NCBI GenBank assembly: GCA_038501625.1
Contig: JAZAYU010000011.1
Span: 10,362,849-10,426,848 of the forward strand
Source of the DNA: Corbicula japonica
Lineage: Eukaryota; Mollusca; Bivalvia; Venerida; Cyrenidae
Reading direction: 5' to 3'
DNA: 64,000 nucleotides
The notes beneath the pieces were generated by a model. That model did no database searches. It was not told the DNA's origin and worked only from the letters and a program-made list of their open reading frames with translations. This document shows positions 13,501 through 28,500 of this stretch, one piece after another (positions within the stretch are counted from its first letter, which is position 1; every line of letters starts with the position of its first letter). Position numbers and translations under genes: made by a program.

Positions 13501-16500
13501 TGTATTTATGGAGGATAGAGTTAAGCCATGAATATTTGTTTATTATTATATACTACAAAGTTTTCATTCCCTGTGTTATAATAACAATCACTATCCCAGA
13601 TTTTATTCAATCAACCAATAAATATTTGATATAACAACTGATTAATAGTGTTGTTTTAACATAACTATGACTGCATGATGCAACACTAACATTCTAGGAG
13701 GTGGTGGTGGTAGAGACTGTTACAAGTGTGGAGAGGCTGGTCATATGGCCAGAGACTGTACCAACCCTCCTAAAGGTAAGCTTGTCATTTTTCACAGTGG
13801 GTCAATTCTGTAGTTGAAGATGTTAATCAGGGCTGAAGGTTATAAAACTGAGATTGGAAACCAGTCACAAATCTCAAGCATCTGATTGGCTGAAATGGCT
13901 TGAGATTTGAGACTGGTTTCCATGCTCAGTTTTATAACCTTGGGCACAAGACTATAAAAACACCTAGTGGGTATGGTTTGGTTAAAAGCTTAAGGAATGT
14001 GGGTATATTACTTCAAATTTCATGACAAAATTTAACACTTGTATAAAAACAAATTAGAGATAAAAACTTAAATTAGCTAGAAATCACATTGCAGGTGCAT
14101 GTATCTTCACTTTTGCATGGATTTTTCTTATAAATGCATCCTTCGGTTATTAGTCACCCTCTGCATGGTGCTAGTTGACTTTGTAACACACAAGTTTGTG
14201 AGTGGTGTGATGGAACTAAAAAAAATACTAACCATTAGCCAGACTGTGTAGAAAACAGCAACTTTACAACCAATACCACATTAATTTTGTAGCAGACTGA
14301 TGCTTTGCAGCACTGTTGGAATCCTTTGCTAGGCAGGGTCAGGTGATGCTAACAACAACATATTATTTGGCCACAGCTAACAAGTAGACCTAAACTGTAA
14401 ACAGAAAGGATCGAAATGTACATGTACTCATAATAAAAAATTTGCGTCAATACAAATAACACAGCAAGTCTGAAACTGGAAGTTATGAAACATTAATACC
14501 TCATTACAATTGAGAATAATAGATTCAATTTGCACTTTCAATCAGTCCCAGGAATATTCCCAAATTTTTATGAAAGATGTTGGGGGGATGCATCTGTGTC
14601 CAATAGACACCATTCTAATTCACTTAATTCAGATTGTAAGTACGGGACTTTTTGTGTTGCCTGCGATAGCAGGTAGACACATAGGGATCCTATTGTCCGG
14701 CGTCGTGGTCGTGGTCGGTGCCGTCGTCCGGTAGTCCCCCAACTTTAATCTGAAACTTAATGTTGCCTATAACTTTGAGAGTACTTGTCCTATTCACTTC
14801 ATACTTGGAATATATCATCAGCATGAACAATGCCATCTGTGACGACAAGAATGATTACTCCAGTTTCAATATTTTTTGAGTTATGCCCCTTTCAAATGCA
14901 ATATTAACCTGAAACTTAATGTTGCCTTTAACTTTGAAAGTACTTGTCCTACACTCAACCAAAGTTCTAATTGGTCATTAATTGTATATGTTTACGATGT
15001 ATGCTAGTTTCGTTTCTTCCCTACGTCAAGAGAGGTTGTGGAAAGAACTGTTTTGTCTTGAAATCAATTATCTAATGTCTTTTTAATCTTTATTGATTGT
15101 TTTCTTCAATGAATCCAATACCATTTACTTACACCGCAGGATCAAAATTAGAACCGTCTTTAATTGAAAGGGAGGTAATTTTAAAATTGGATACTTTGAA
15201 AGTGGTTTATTTAAACAAATGTGCTATTGATTAATCATGTTTTCTGTTTTTCCTACTAAACAGGGGTCCTTTTATAACAAAACATGGAATTAAGAGCAAA
15301 TTTCTGTTTGCTTGACCTTTTTATGCAAGAAATGCATTTTTAGCAAATTTAAGGATAACTCTTACCAAACTGTTCCAAAATCAATTATTACAAGATTAAA
15401 GTTTAAGATAAGACTGTTGTTGGCATAGGATTATTAATAAAGAATGAATTCAATGTCTTTCTAATAAAAAATTACGGACAAAAAGTGACCAATTAGAACT
15501 TTTGTCGAGTGTATTCACTTCATACTTGGAATATATTATCAACAAGAACAATGCCATCTGTGACGACAAGAATGATAACTCCAGTTTCAATATTTTATGA
15601 GTTATGTCCCTCTCAAATGCAACTTTAACATGAAACTTAGTGTTGCCTCTAAAATGGAAAGTACTTGTTCAAGTAATTCACTTAATACTTTGAATAACTC
15701 ATCTGCATTTACAAACCAATTTTTGAAGATGATAACTCAGGTTTCACCATTATTTTAGTTATTCCCCTTTTAAATGCAATTTAGATGACACATGTGTTCT
15801 GTTGTGTAGTATTGAAATCAACTTAAATAAAATATTTTTATTATTATATATGATTAAACATAGGCCCACATTTCAACTTTTTCCATGCAGGCGACACATG
15901 TGTTTCGTGGAACACAACATTCTAGTTGTAGAAAAACTAAGCTGTTAATGTGTCTGTTTTATTTTCATGTATAATGGTTTGAATGTTTTTATTTTCAGCA
16001 GGAGGAGGTGGTGGTGGTAGAGACTGTTACAAGTGTGGAGAGAGTGGGCATATGGCCAGAGACTGTACCAACCCTCCTAAAGGTAGGACAAAAACAGTAT
16101 TTGACCACATACATAAGACTCTCAAATAGAGTTTTTAGCTCGACTATTCGAAGAATAGGGGAGCTATCCTACTCGCCCCAGTGTCGGAATCCATTAAACA
16201 AATGCGTTAAACAAAAAATGCACTTTGGTCCATAACTTGAAAACTACTTATGATATCAACTTGAAACTTGGAATATATATTCACCATCAAATTCTACATC
16301 ATTACCAACAATACCCATAACTCTGCTATAAATATTTTTCAAGTTATGCCCCTTTTTCTTTTAAATTTTGCGTTAAGGAAAATATGCACTTTGGTCAATA
16401 ACTTATAAACTACTTGAGATATCAACTTGAAACTTGGAATATATATTCACCATCAAATTCTACATCATTACCAACAAGAACCATAACTCTGCTGTCAATA

Positions 16501-19500
16501 TGTAGGACTCAGATCATGGGTGGGTCCCTTATCGTGGGCCGATTTCCAAATCGTGGGCCGATTGCAAAATCGTGGGCAAATTGCAAAATTTTCATCTATG
16601 CAGAATATAAGACCGATCAAAAATAACAAACTCATATTAACATCTTAATATAGCATTGTTTAATCGTTTGATTGATAAAACAATAAAAAGGTATGACTGT
16701 TTTAATTGGTATCCTCGTGAACAGATCCCTCAGCAGCATCTGCGATAGTGTAAATTTTTCCGTCGTTTGTCGGTGGCTAATGCAGTTTCCTTGGCGAAAA
16801 CAAACCCCAAAACTGACTTTATATAACTAGTTCTGCTGCAAGAGCAGGATTGAGCCTGTAATATATGTTTTCTTTCGATGTTTGGGTAGGAGACGTGCTC
16901 CGTAAGGGACTGGCTGAACTGTTCCAATGGGTACATTGTCCGATGTAAATCGCGCACTTCGACACTTGTCAGCCTTTGTCGTTTCTGTTCCTAAAGGAAG
17001 CAAAAGTAAGAAAACAAATTGAGTGAAATGCAATTATCTATAAAGTAATTACAATTGAGTGTACTACACCTTCGACCACAAGCATCGCCGAAGCAACGTA
17101 GTGACATGCCAGGCGAGGCGTTCGGATTGCATAGATCGCGGAACGCGCATTTGTAATTCCGTCGCTCTGTGTTATATGAGCGCAATTGGTCGCGCTACGA
17201 CCCACCGGATCTCCGCGTCGTAAACAGAAACGACAGTGCGAAAGATGTGTTTGTCAGATGTGCATGCAGGGAGATTGTTCGGCGTTCACTGAGATGTCTA
17301 TAGCGCTTGTACAGATTGTTATTTAATTTAACTGCACTTTAAACCATACTCTCTCTATTTCTCTTCATTTTTGCTATGTGGGGAGGATGCGTCATTCTGA
17401 ATGCGACAATTCCTAATATGCATACTTCACTTTTTTTACAATTAACGGATCTGACACGGACAAATGCAGACAATCTTAATCACTACCATCGGTTCATGCA
17501 TGAGCAGCCGTATGCAAACGATGGTCTTCATCATCCCGTTAGGGCGGTGTGACCACCGTGAAAGTGCAGCGCACGAAGTGGAGGCATCGTGGTAGCGCAG
17601 ACAATCGCCAACAAAAGCTCCGTATGAACGCTATATACATGTAATAATCTCACATTGATTCCCCCTTTTCCAGTTTTCGAGTTTTGAATACTTACAGGCT
17701 CGTCAGTTCCTCTTCCACAATGATCCCCAAAATGCCTTCTGTACGACTGTTTATAATATTCGCTTACATTGGGCTGTGAATAGAAAAGTTAAGTTCTTTT
17801 CATTGATCTACTGCCATAGGATGTCTACATACTGCAAAAATACGTTTTTGGGCTCGGGATGTACTGGCTGAAGGGATCCGGGATAGGCAATTCCTCCGAT
17901 GTACTCTGAAAATTTTAAACACGAAACTGTAGAAATAGCTTTAACGGCTAAATGAGCGTGCAAAATGTTATTAAATGTTAGTGAAAAGCTTGAATTTGTT
18001 TTTCAACAATGATATTTTACAACAGTACTAAAACTGACTGCTTTCCGATCACTTATTAAGTACATGATACCTGGGCAGATCACGGGAAAAGTTGTTTTGG
18101 GGAATAAGAATTATCAAAGATAAAATGTATAATACAGCGTGTATGCGTTTGCCGGGACTGAAATACGGGTAAGCTTTGTTGTGCGAATTATCATTGCTAG
18201 AATTAGTGAGGTTGAACTAAACTTTAATCTTAAAAATAAATTGGCATTTTTATATCATTAAACTTTATCTTTTCTTAAACTAGTCATGCTAGTAGCTTAA
18301 AAGCGGAAAGTTGATTGGATGGGAGACTGACTACAACATTCTGGCGAACAAATCGGCTTTCGGCATACGATGTAATATGATATTTCGCTACATGCATTTA
18401 AAACACTTAAAATAGTTGTCTTTCTACTTATAAAACTAATTTGTATCATGAAAATTAATAATAACAACAATAGGCTAGAATGCAGTTGACTGGTACGGAT
18501 ATTTACATAGAGCTCGCGTAATAATAAAAATTGGCTAGACTGCACTTTAGCGGGCGCAGGTCGGCCATATTGTTGTTTACAATGTCAGCCATTTTGAATC
18601 TCCTGTCAAACTCCTGTCAAAAAGCCGTTTGAGCGATAAAAAGCAGGGGTGTGGGGGCGGCGGCCCCCATAAAAAACAATTACTAGACTCAGTCACGTTA
18701 ATATTCGCGTAAATTAGCGCCCGCTAAAGTGCAGTACTCCCTTAAAATTTAATGCAAGCGGGGGCGTTGGGCGGCAGCCCCAACTTAACCACTATATTCT
18801 GAACTAACTGTTCAATGAATACATGAATTAAAATGCCGATGGGGTTATGTGGCGATAACAACAAATTTTACGAACCGGTAAACTGCAGGTGTCCCCGAGT
18901 CAGATCGACTGTGATCTATCAGGTGATTTTTCCAAAATACGGCAGACTAACTCTCCCTTCCTTAAGCATCTCCTGTGGTGAGAACAAATCAAAATATATT
19001 TATAAGTATATGAAAGTTAATGAAATTTTGACGGATAGCTAAAGTTGTCAATTTATGAAATAGGTTTTGTGAGGGCATGTCTTTTATTGCGATTTTTATA
19101 TAAAACTATAAAACTAGACCTAGATTAAAAATAATAACTTCAAAAACCAAAACAAATGTTTATTAACGAAAACAAACCTTTAAAAAGTGGTATTGTCCTT
19201 GGGAACGCCTGAATAATAGTGAATTGACATCATTATATAAATAGGATTCCAAAATGTTCTTCGTTTTCTTCTCTTGCAAATTTATTTGCTCAGAAATCTT
19301 TTTCGGATCCCATTTTGAATTCCTAGATTTTATTTTCGGGTCTTTAGTTACTGATTTAGATCTTTTTTTCACTAATGAAAATCCTACGTCTTCCATTAAC
19401 GCCGCGTCCATGTGTTGTTGTGTTCTAGTTAAACTGACGTCGCGTTGACATCGGTTTCCCGCTCTTGAGACGTTGTATTTTGACGCCAATTGGACGTCAT

Positions 19501-22500
19501 TCTAAATCGGCCTACGATTTGAGATGTTTACGGCCCACGATCTGCGATCGGCCCGCGATTTGGAAATCGGCCCACGATTTGGGACCGGCCCACGATCTGA
19601 GTCCTACAAATATATTTCAAGTTATGCCACTTTTTAGCTCACCTGAGCTGGCTCAAGGTGAGCTATTAGGATCAATGAATGTCCATCGTTTGTTTTTGCT
19701 CTGATTGTCATGAAACTTTGTCAGGATGTTTGTCCCAATGATTTCTCGGACGAGTTTGAATATGGGTCATCTGGGTCCAAAAACTAGGTCACTGTTACTA
19801 AAAATAGAATTATCTTGTTAACACTCTAGCGGTCACATTTTTGCTCTGATTGTCATGAAACTTGGTCAGGATGTCTGTCCCAATGATTTCTCGGACGAGT
19901 TTGAATATGGGTCATCTGGGTCCAAAAACTAGGTCACTGTTACTAAAAATAGAATTTTCTTGTTAACACTAGTGGTCACATTTTTGCTCCAATTGTCATG
20001 AAACTTGGTCAGGATGTTTGTCCCAATGATTTTTTGGACGAGTTCAATTATGGGTCATCTGGGTCCAAAAACTAGGTCACTGTTACTAAAAATAGAATTT
20101 TCTTGTTAACACTCTAGCGGTCACATTTTTGCTCTGATTGTCATGAAACTTGGTCAGGATGTTTGTCCCAATAATTTTTCGGACGAGTTCGAATATGGGT
20201 CATCTGGGTCCAAAAACTAGGTCTTTGTTACTACAAATAGAATTTTTTTGTTAACACTCTATCTGTCACATTTTTGCTCTGATTGTCATGAAACTTGGTC
20301 AGGATGTTTGTCCCAATGATTTCTCGGACGAGTTCGAATATGGGTCATCTGGGTCCAAAAACTAGGTCACTGTTACTAAAAATAGAATTTTCTTGTTAAC
20401 ACTCTAGCGGTCACATTTTTGCGCCGATTGTCATGAAACTTGGTCAGGATGTCTGTCCCAATGATTTGTCGGACGAGTTGGAATATGGGTCATCTGGGTC
20501 CAAAAACTAGGTCACTGTTGCTAAAAATAGAATTTTCTTCTTAACACCCTAGCGGTCACATTTTTGCTCCGATTGCCATGAAACTTGGTCAGGATGTTTG
20601 TCCCAATGAAACTTGGTCAGGATGTTTGTCCCAATGATTTCTTGGAGGTGTTCGAATATGGGTCATCTGGGTCCAAAACCTAGGTCAGTGTTACTTAAAA
20701 TAGAATTTTCTTGATACATTGTAGCGGTCACATTTTTGCTCCGATTGTCATGAAACTTGGTCAGGATGTTTGTCCCAATGATTTCTCAGACGAGTTCTAA
20801 TATGGGTCATCTGGGTCCAAAAACTAGGTCACTGTTACTAAAAATAGAATTTTCTTGTTAACACTCTAGCAGTCACATTTTTGCTCGGATTGTCATGAAA
20901 CTTGGTTAGGATGTTTGTCCCAATGATTTCTCGGACGAATTTGAATATGTGTCATCTGGGTCTAAAAACTCACTGTTACTAAAAATAGAATTTTCTTGTT
21001 TACACTCTAGCGGTCACATTTTTGCTCCGATTGTCATGAAATTTGGTCAGGATGTTTGTCCCAATGATTTCTCGGACGAGTTCTAATATGGGTCATCTGG
21101 GTCCAAAAACTAGGTCACTGTTACTAAATATAGAATTTTCTTGTTAACACTCTAGTGGTCACATTTTTGCTCCGATTGTCATGAAACTTGGTCAGGATGT
21201 TTGTCCCAATAATTTTTCAGACGAGTTCGAATATGGGTCATCTGGGTCCAAAAACTAGGTCTTTGTTACTAAAAATAGAATTTTTTTGTTAACACTCTGT
21301 CACATTTTTGCTCCGATTGTCATGAAACTTGGTCAGGATGTTTGTCCCAATGATTTCTCGGACGAGTTCGAATATGGGTCATGTGGGTCCAAAAACTAGG
21401 TCACTGTTACTAAAAATAGAATTTTCTTGTTAACACTAGCGGTCACATTTTTGCGCCGATTGTCATGAAACTTGGTCAGGATGTTTGTCCCAATGATTTG
21501 TCGGACGAGTTCGAATATGTGTCATCTGGGTCCAAAAACTAGGTCACTGTTACTTAAAATAGAATTTTCTTGTTAACACTCTAGCGGTCACATTTTTGCG
21601 CTGATTGTCATGAAACTTGGTCAGGATGTTTGTCCCAATAATTTTTCGGACAAGTTCGAATATGGGTCATCTGGGTCCAAAAACTAGGTCTTTGTAACTA
21701 AAAATAGAATTTTTTTGTTAACACTCTATCTGTCACATTTTTGCTCTGATTGTCATGAAACTTGGTCAGGATGTTTGTCCCAATGATTTCTCGGACGAGT
21801 TCGAATATGGGTCATCTGGGTCCAAAAACTAGGTCACTGTTACTAAAAATAGAATTTTCTTGTTAACACTCTAGCGGTCACATTTTTGCGCCGATTGTCA
21901 TGAAACTTGGTCAGGATGTTTGTCCCAATGATTTATCGGACAAGTTCGAATATGGGTCATCTGGGTCCAAAAACTAGGTCACTGTTACTAAAAAAAAGAA
22001 TTTTCTTGTTAACACCCTAGCGGTCACATTTTTGCTCCAATTGTCATGAAATTTGGTCAGGATGTTTGTCCCAATGATTACTCGAACGAGTTCGAATATG
22101 GGTCATCTGGGTCTAAAAACTCACTGTTACTAAAAATATAATTTTCTTGTTAACATTCTAGTGGTCACATTTTTGCTCCGATTGTCATGAAACTTGGTCA
22201 GGATGTTTGTCCCAATGATTTCTCAGACGAGTTCTAATATGGGTCATCTGGGTCCAAAAACTAGGTCACTGTTACTAAAAAAAGAATTTTTTTGTTAAAA
22301 CTCTAGAGGTCACATTTTTGCTCCGATTTTCATGAAACTTGGTTAAGATGTTTGTCACAATGATTTCTTGGATGAGTTCGAATATGGGTCATCTGGGTCC
22401 AAAAACTAGGTCACTGTTACTTAAAATAGAATTTTCTTGTTAACACTATAGCGGTCACATTTTTGCTCTGATTGTCAAGAAACTTGGTCAGGATGTTTGT

Positions 22501-25500
22501 CCCAATGATTTCTCGGACGAGTTCGAATATGGGTCATCTGGGTCCAAAAACTAGGTCTTTGTTACTAAAAATAGAATTTTTTTGTTAACACTCTAGCGGT
22601 CACATTTTTGCTCTGATTGTCATGAAAACTAGGTCACTGTTACTAAAAATAGATTTTTTTTGTTAACACTCTAGCGGTCACATTTTTGCTCCGATTGTCA
22701 TGAAACTTGGTCAGAATGTTTGTTCCAATGATTTCTCAGATGAGTTCGAATATGGGTCATCTGGGTCTAGGTCACTGTTACTAAAAATAACTTTGTTGTA
22801 CTCAGGTGAGCGTTAAAGGGCCATCATGGCCCTCTTGTTTCTTATATTTTGTGTTAAGCAAAATATGCATTTTGCCCACAACTTTAAAACTACTTGTGTT
22901 ATTGCCTTGAAACTTGAAATATATTTTCACCATCAAAATCTACATCATAACCAACAAGATCCATAACCCTACTTCCAATATTTTTCAAATTATGCCCATT
23001 TTTCACTTACATTTTGTGTTAAGCAAAATATACACTTTGCCCTTAACTTCGTTATGAATGGAGAAATTTCAAAATAACTTGGCACAAATGTTCACCATGA
23101 CAAGGCGGTGTGTCGCGTACAATACCAATGCCTGTAGGTCCAAGGTCAAGGTCACTGTTACTAAAAAAAGAATTTTCTCGCAAAATCGTGTCTGCTCTGT
23201 AACTTTGTTATTTCTTATTGGATTTTTAAATAACTTGGTATAATTGTTCACCATATCAAGACGATGTCCAAGCCTGTAGGTCCAAGGTCAAAGTCACTGT
23301 TACTAAAAAAAAAAAAATTTTCTTGTCCTGGCTGTTACTTTGTTATGAATGGAGGGATTTCAAAATAACTTGACACAAATGTTCACCATGACAGGGCGGT
23401 GTGTCGCATACCATGCCCATGCCTGTAGGTCAAAGGTCAAGGTCAGTGTTACTAAAAATAGAATTTTCTTGTCCAGGCTGTAACTTCATCATGAATGGAG
23501 GGATTTCAAAATAACTTGACACATGTTCACCATGACAGGGCGGTGTGTCGCGTACCATGACCATGCCTGTAGGTCAAAGGTCATGGTCACTGTTACTAAA
23601 AATAGAATTCTCTTGTCCCGGCTGTTACTTCATTATAAATGGAGGGATTTCAAAATAACTTTGCACAAATGTTCACTATAACAAGGCAGTGTGTCCGCAC
23701 AATACCCAAGCCTGAAGGTCCAAGGTCAAGGTCACTGTTACTAAAAATAGAATTTTCTTGTCCAGGCTGTAACTTCATTATAAATGGAGGGATTTCAAAA
23801 TAACTTGACACAGATGTTCACCATGATAGGGCGGTGTATCGCGTACTATGCCCATGCCTGTAGGTCAAGGTCACTGTTACTAAAAACAGAATTCTCTTGT
23901 CCATGCTGTAACTTCATTAGGAATAGAGTGATTTCAAAATAACTTGACACAAATGTTCATCATGACAAGGTGGTGTGTCCCATACCATTCCCATGCCTGT
24001 AGGTCCAAGGTCAAGGTCACTGTTACTAAAATAGAATTTTCTTGACGGGGTTGTTACTACGTTAGGAATAGAGTAATTTCAAAATAACTTGGCACAAATG
24101 TTCACCATTACAAGGGGGTGAGTCGTGTACCATGTCAATGCCTGTCCATGCCTGTAGGTCCAAGGTCAAGATCACTGTTACTAAAAATAGAATTTTCTTG
24201 TCCGGGCTATAACTCTGTTTTGAATGGAGGGTTTTCAAAATAACTTGGCACAAATGTTCACCATGACAAGGCGGTGTGTTGCGTACATTACCCATGCCTG
24301 TAAGTCCAAGGTCAAGGTTACAGTTACTAAAACTTGAATTTACTTGTTGGGCAATTCTTTATGAATGAAGGGATTTCAAAATAACTTGGCACAAATGTTC
24401 ACTATGACATTGCATTGCATTACCACCAACTTCTTCACAGACATTTCCGTAATGAGAAGACAGCAGTTCCACAAATACAAATAATTTACTTGATCTTCAA
24501 GTTTATGCATATTCTTATAGTTACTCGAACATCACTGTCTTTGAAATGCTATTATTCCCATCATTGCACTTGAGTGTCTGAAAAAGATGCATAGCGGGGG
24601 CATCCGTGTCCTATGGACACATTTCTAGTTTCACTTATATATTCACTTAAGTGCACTTCATCGATAACTTTGCAAATACTTAAGGTATCAACTTCAAACT
24701 TCCATTATATTTTCATTTCAGTTCTTTTTCTGTAACATTTCTGAAGTGATTGATATTTGACTAAAAGTAAATGTCTCTAATAAAAAATTACTAACAAGTT
24801 GTCTAACAAATTCAGAAATATTTCATAGTTATTCCCCTATTCAGTTTAATATTTATGTTACATTAAGGAATTATTTCTGTTATTTGAAATGAATTTCTCC
24901 CTTACCATTTACTTGTTAATATTTTTCCTGATTGCACATGAATGTATGGCCATAGTTGTTATTGTTTTAATCTTCAAATTGCAGTTGTTTCAAATGATTC
25001 GAATAGTCGAGCATGCTGTCTCCTCTGACAGCTCTTGTTTAGTTTGTTGTTCATCCCCTCTGTTGATTTAAATTAAGACATAGAATCTCCACCCATGTTT
25101 GACAGTGATGGTCAGTAAGTAAAGATGATTTCTGTCCTAGACACTTAGCAGGTGTAACTGTTTTTTATAACATAATGAAGAAAAAACCACATTGTAAATG
25201 GAAAATACATAACCAAACATATTGAATTATATAATATTCAACAACATGTTCCATGACATAAGCACATTCTTCGAGAAAATAATTTGAAGATGAAATTAAT
25301 TTTTTACAGGTCATGTGCTGTTAAGGGGGTCCCTTTCAGTTGTCACTGCTCTTTCATCAATAAAAACTGTTTCTTCTTTTTTTGTGGCTGAGGATGGTTT
25401 GGATTAAAACCGACAAGTAATTGAATAATAGTTGATGCAAGACCAGGAAATGCAAGGCTCTGCAGAGCTTTTTCAACCAGTATTGATTGAGTTGATATCA

Positions 25501-28500
25501 TAAATTATCAGAAGATCAGCCACCTTTTACTATGTTTTGTTCAGTATGCGTATTCTCTGATTACAGCAGGTGGTGGTGGTTTTGGAGGAGGTGGCGGTGG
25601 TAGCAGAGACTGTTACAAGTGCGGAGAGGGAGGACATATGGCCAGAGACTGTACCAACCCTCCTAAAGGTTTGCTGTTTACTTGATGCATATTTGTGCTT
25701 GAAAAAAGACCAAGCTATTAGAAACATTTTATCATTATAAAAGATTTAAGGCTGTTCATAAAGGATACTTTACTTGGGTTACTGCTGAGGTACAAAAAAG
25801 TGTCAGATTGAATGCTCAAGATATGATGGGATAAAAGATGGCAGTGACAGTAGCAGAACAAGTGATAAAACCTTGTTCAAAGTCCCTGTGAGTTAGATTT
25901 AGTGATAGACTAAGGAAATACATTGTACATGTGAAGGTTTTCACCTGAACTGTTATATAATGCTGTCAACCGTTTGTGGATTATTTGTTATTAACCTTAG
26001 GCAACAGTTCTATTTACTTAATGCCTTTATTCTTGTCTATCTGTAATATGAAAGCTTGCAATATGTTGATTATGACATTTCCAGCCGGTGGTGGTGGTGG
26101 GTTTGGAGCAGGTGGTGGTGCAAGTCGTGACTGTTTCAAGTGTGGAGAGAGTGGACACATGTCCAGAGATTGTACAAATCCCCCTAAAGGTCAGTGCTAT
26201 AAACATTTACTCCATATTTATGCATTTTAACACATGTGCCACAAGTGTAGATCCAGACAGCCTGCACATCCCTGCCATTTATTCAGATACCATTTAATAA
26301 AGAAAGGAAATAGTGCAGATCCTGATCCAACAGCACAGATGTGATGGCTTATCTGGATCTACACTGTTTGCCCAAGCCATAAAGGCATATATGTGGAGGA
26401 AAGGGATCAATAATAGAGTCTTTATATGACAGAAAATGACCATAGAAGATATTTTATTAGTTCCTAGATATTGAAATTCGTCTTGATTTTGGGATATAGT
26501 GATTTTATTACTTTTATTATGCCCCCGAAGGGAGGCATGTAGTAATCGCACCGTCTGTCCGTCCGTCCGTCCGTCCTTCCGTCCGTCAGTCCGGCAAAAT
26601 GTTGTCCTCGCTTCTTCTCCAAAACAGCTTGAGGGATTTCATTGAAACTTCACAGGAGTGTTTGTCACCAAGCCTAGTTGTGCATATCGTCAGGAATTTC
26701 TGATTGGATTATTTTTTGCCGATTTATGAGCACTTTGTCATTTTTTGCTAACCCTAACCCTAATTCTTGTCCTCCTTTCTTTCCCAAAACCGCTTAAGGG
26801 ATTTCATTGAAACTTCACAGGAATGTTTGTCACCAAGCCTAGTTGTGCATATCATCAGGAGTTTCCGCTCAGATTATTTTTGGCCGAGTTATGAGCCCTT
26901 AGTCATTTTGAAACTATAAAGGTGCATTAATGAGCCCAAATGGTATCATTCTGAATTTACTATAACTTCTATATAGAAATCTTGTCTTGTTTACACTCTA
27001 GCAGTCACATTTATGCTTGGATTGTCATGAAACTTGGTCAGGATATTTGTCCCAATGATTTCTCAAACGAGTTTAAATATGGGTCATCTCGGTCCAAAAA
27101 CTAGGTCACTGTTACTAAAAATAGAATTTTCGTGTTAACATTCTAGAGGTCACATTTTTGCTCCGATTGTCATGAAACTTGGTCAGGATGTTTGTCCCAA
27201 TGATTTCTCGGACGAGTTCCAATATGGGTCATCTGGGTCTAAAAACTAGGTCACTGTTACTAAAAATAGAAATTTCTTGTTAACACTCTAGCGGTCACAT
27301 TTTTGCTCCGATTATTATGAAACTTGGTCAGGATGTTTGTCCCAATGATTTGTCAGACGAGTTTGAATATGGGTCATCTGGGTCCAAAAACTAGGTCACT
27401 GTTACTAAAAATAGAATTTTCTTGTTAACACTCTAGCGGTCACATTTTTGCTTTGATTGTCATGAAATTTGGTCAGGATGTTTGTCCCAATGATTTCTTG
27501 GACGAGATTGAATATGGATCATCTGGGTCCAAAAACTAGGTCACTGTTACTAAAAATAGAATTTTCTTGGTAACACTCTAGCGGTCACATTTTTGCTCCA
27601 TTTGTCATGAAACTTGGTCAGGATGTTTGTCCAAATGATTTCTAGGATGATTTTGAATATGGGTCATCTGGGTCCAAAAACTAGGTCACTGTAACTAAAA
27701 ATAGAATTTTCTTGTTAACACTCTAGCGGTCACATTTTTCTTCTGATTGTCATGACACTTGGTCAGGATATTTGTCCCAATGATTTCTCAGACAAGTTCG
27801 AATATGGGTCATCTGGGTCCAAAAACTAGGTCACTGTCACTAAAAATAGAATTTTCTTCTTAACACTCTAGAGGTTACATTTTTGCTCCGATTGTCATGA
27901 AACTTGGTCAGGATGTTTGTCCCAATGATTTCTCGGACAAGTTTGAATATGGGTCATCTGGGTCCAAAAACTAGGTCACTGTTACTAAAAATAGAATTTT
28001 CTTGTTAACACTATAGTGGTCACATTTTTACTCTGTCAGATTGTAAAGAAACTTGGTCAGGACATATGTCCCAGTTATTAATTGGACGAGTTTAAATATG
28101 AGTCACCTGGGGTCAAAAACAAGGTCACTGTTACTAAAATTAGAAAAATCTTATCCAGGCTGTAAATTTTTTATTTCTCATTGTATTTAAAAATAACTTG
28201 CCTCAAATGTTTTCCATGACAAGGTGTAGTTTTGCGTACAATACCCATGCCTGTTGGTCCAAGGTCAAGGTCACTGTTACTAAAAATAAAATTTTCTTGT
28301 CTGGGCTGTTAATTCCTAATGAATGGAGTGATTTCAAAATAACTTTACATAAATGTTCACCATGACATGGGGATGTGTTGCTTACCAATACCCATGCCGG
28401 TAGGTCAAAGGTCAAGGTCACTGTTACTAAAAATAGCATTTTCTTTTCCAAGCTGTAGATTTGTTTTTTCTTATTGGATTTTAAAATAACTTGGTGTAAA

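Larger units (their letters stand above)
16501..19608. mobile_element. 3.1-kb TIR transposon with 4-bp target duplication
   Basis: TGTAGGACTCAGATC at the left and GATCTGAGTCCTACA at the right, extended inward by repeated ATCGTGGGCCGATT words on both sides. Flanks are AATA on each side (16497-16500, 19609-19612); removing the element plus one AATA restores the sequence of the neighbouring tandem unit near 16330. TGT...ACA ends with 4-bp duplication recall Ginger-type elements, with Sola or Academ as alternatives. No DDE transposase was recognised. A possible spliced gene lies on the minus strand. Confidence 0.75.
16134..25040 (+). mobile_element. Composite Helentron-like element B filling intron 7
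   Basis: Subterminal inverted repeat GCTCGACTATTCGAA at 16138-16152 pairs exactly with TTCGAATAGTCGAGC at 24998-25012. It is followed by the hairpin GCTGTC-tcctct-GACAGC (25015-25032) and the tail TCTTGTTT. The 8.9 kb contain two whole later insertions (16501-19608 and about 19634-22840) plus tandem repeats. Termini of this plan (no TIR at the very ends, inner repeat, 3' stem-loop) are those of Helentron-associated elements. Confidence 0.72.

Noticed and set aside
19693..22790. CRISPR-like array
   Set aside because: The repeats are 145 bases, directly adjacent with no unique spacers, in a eukaryotic intron.
24062..24295. Minus-strand ORFs in the 150-bp repeats (also at 28203-28451)
   Set aside because: They arise from the tandem repeat and recur in each unit; no sign of a gene.
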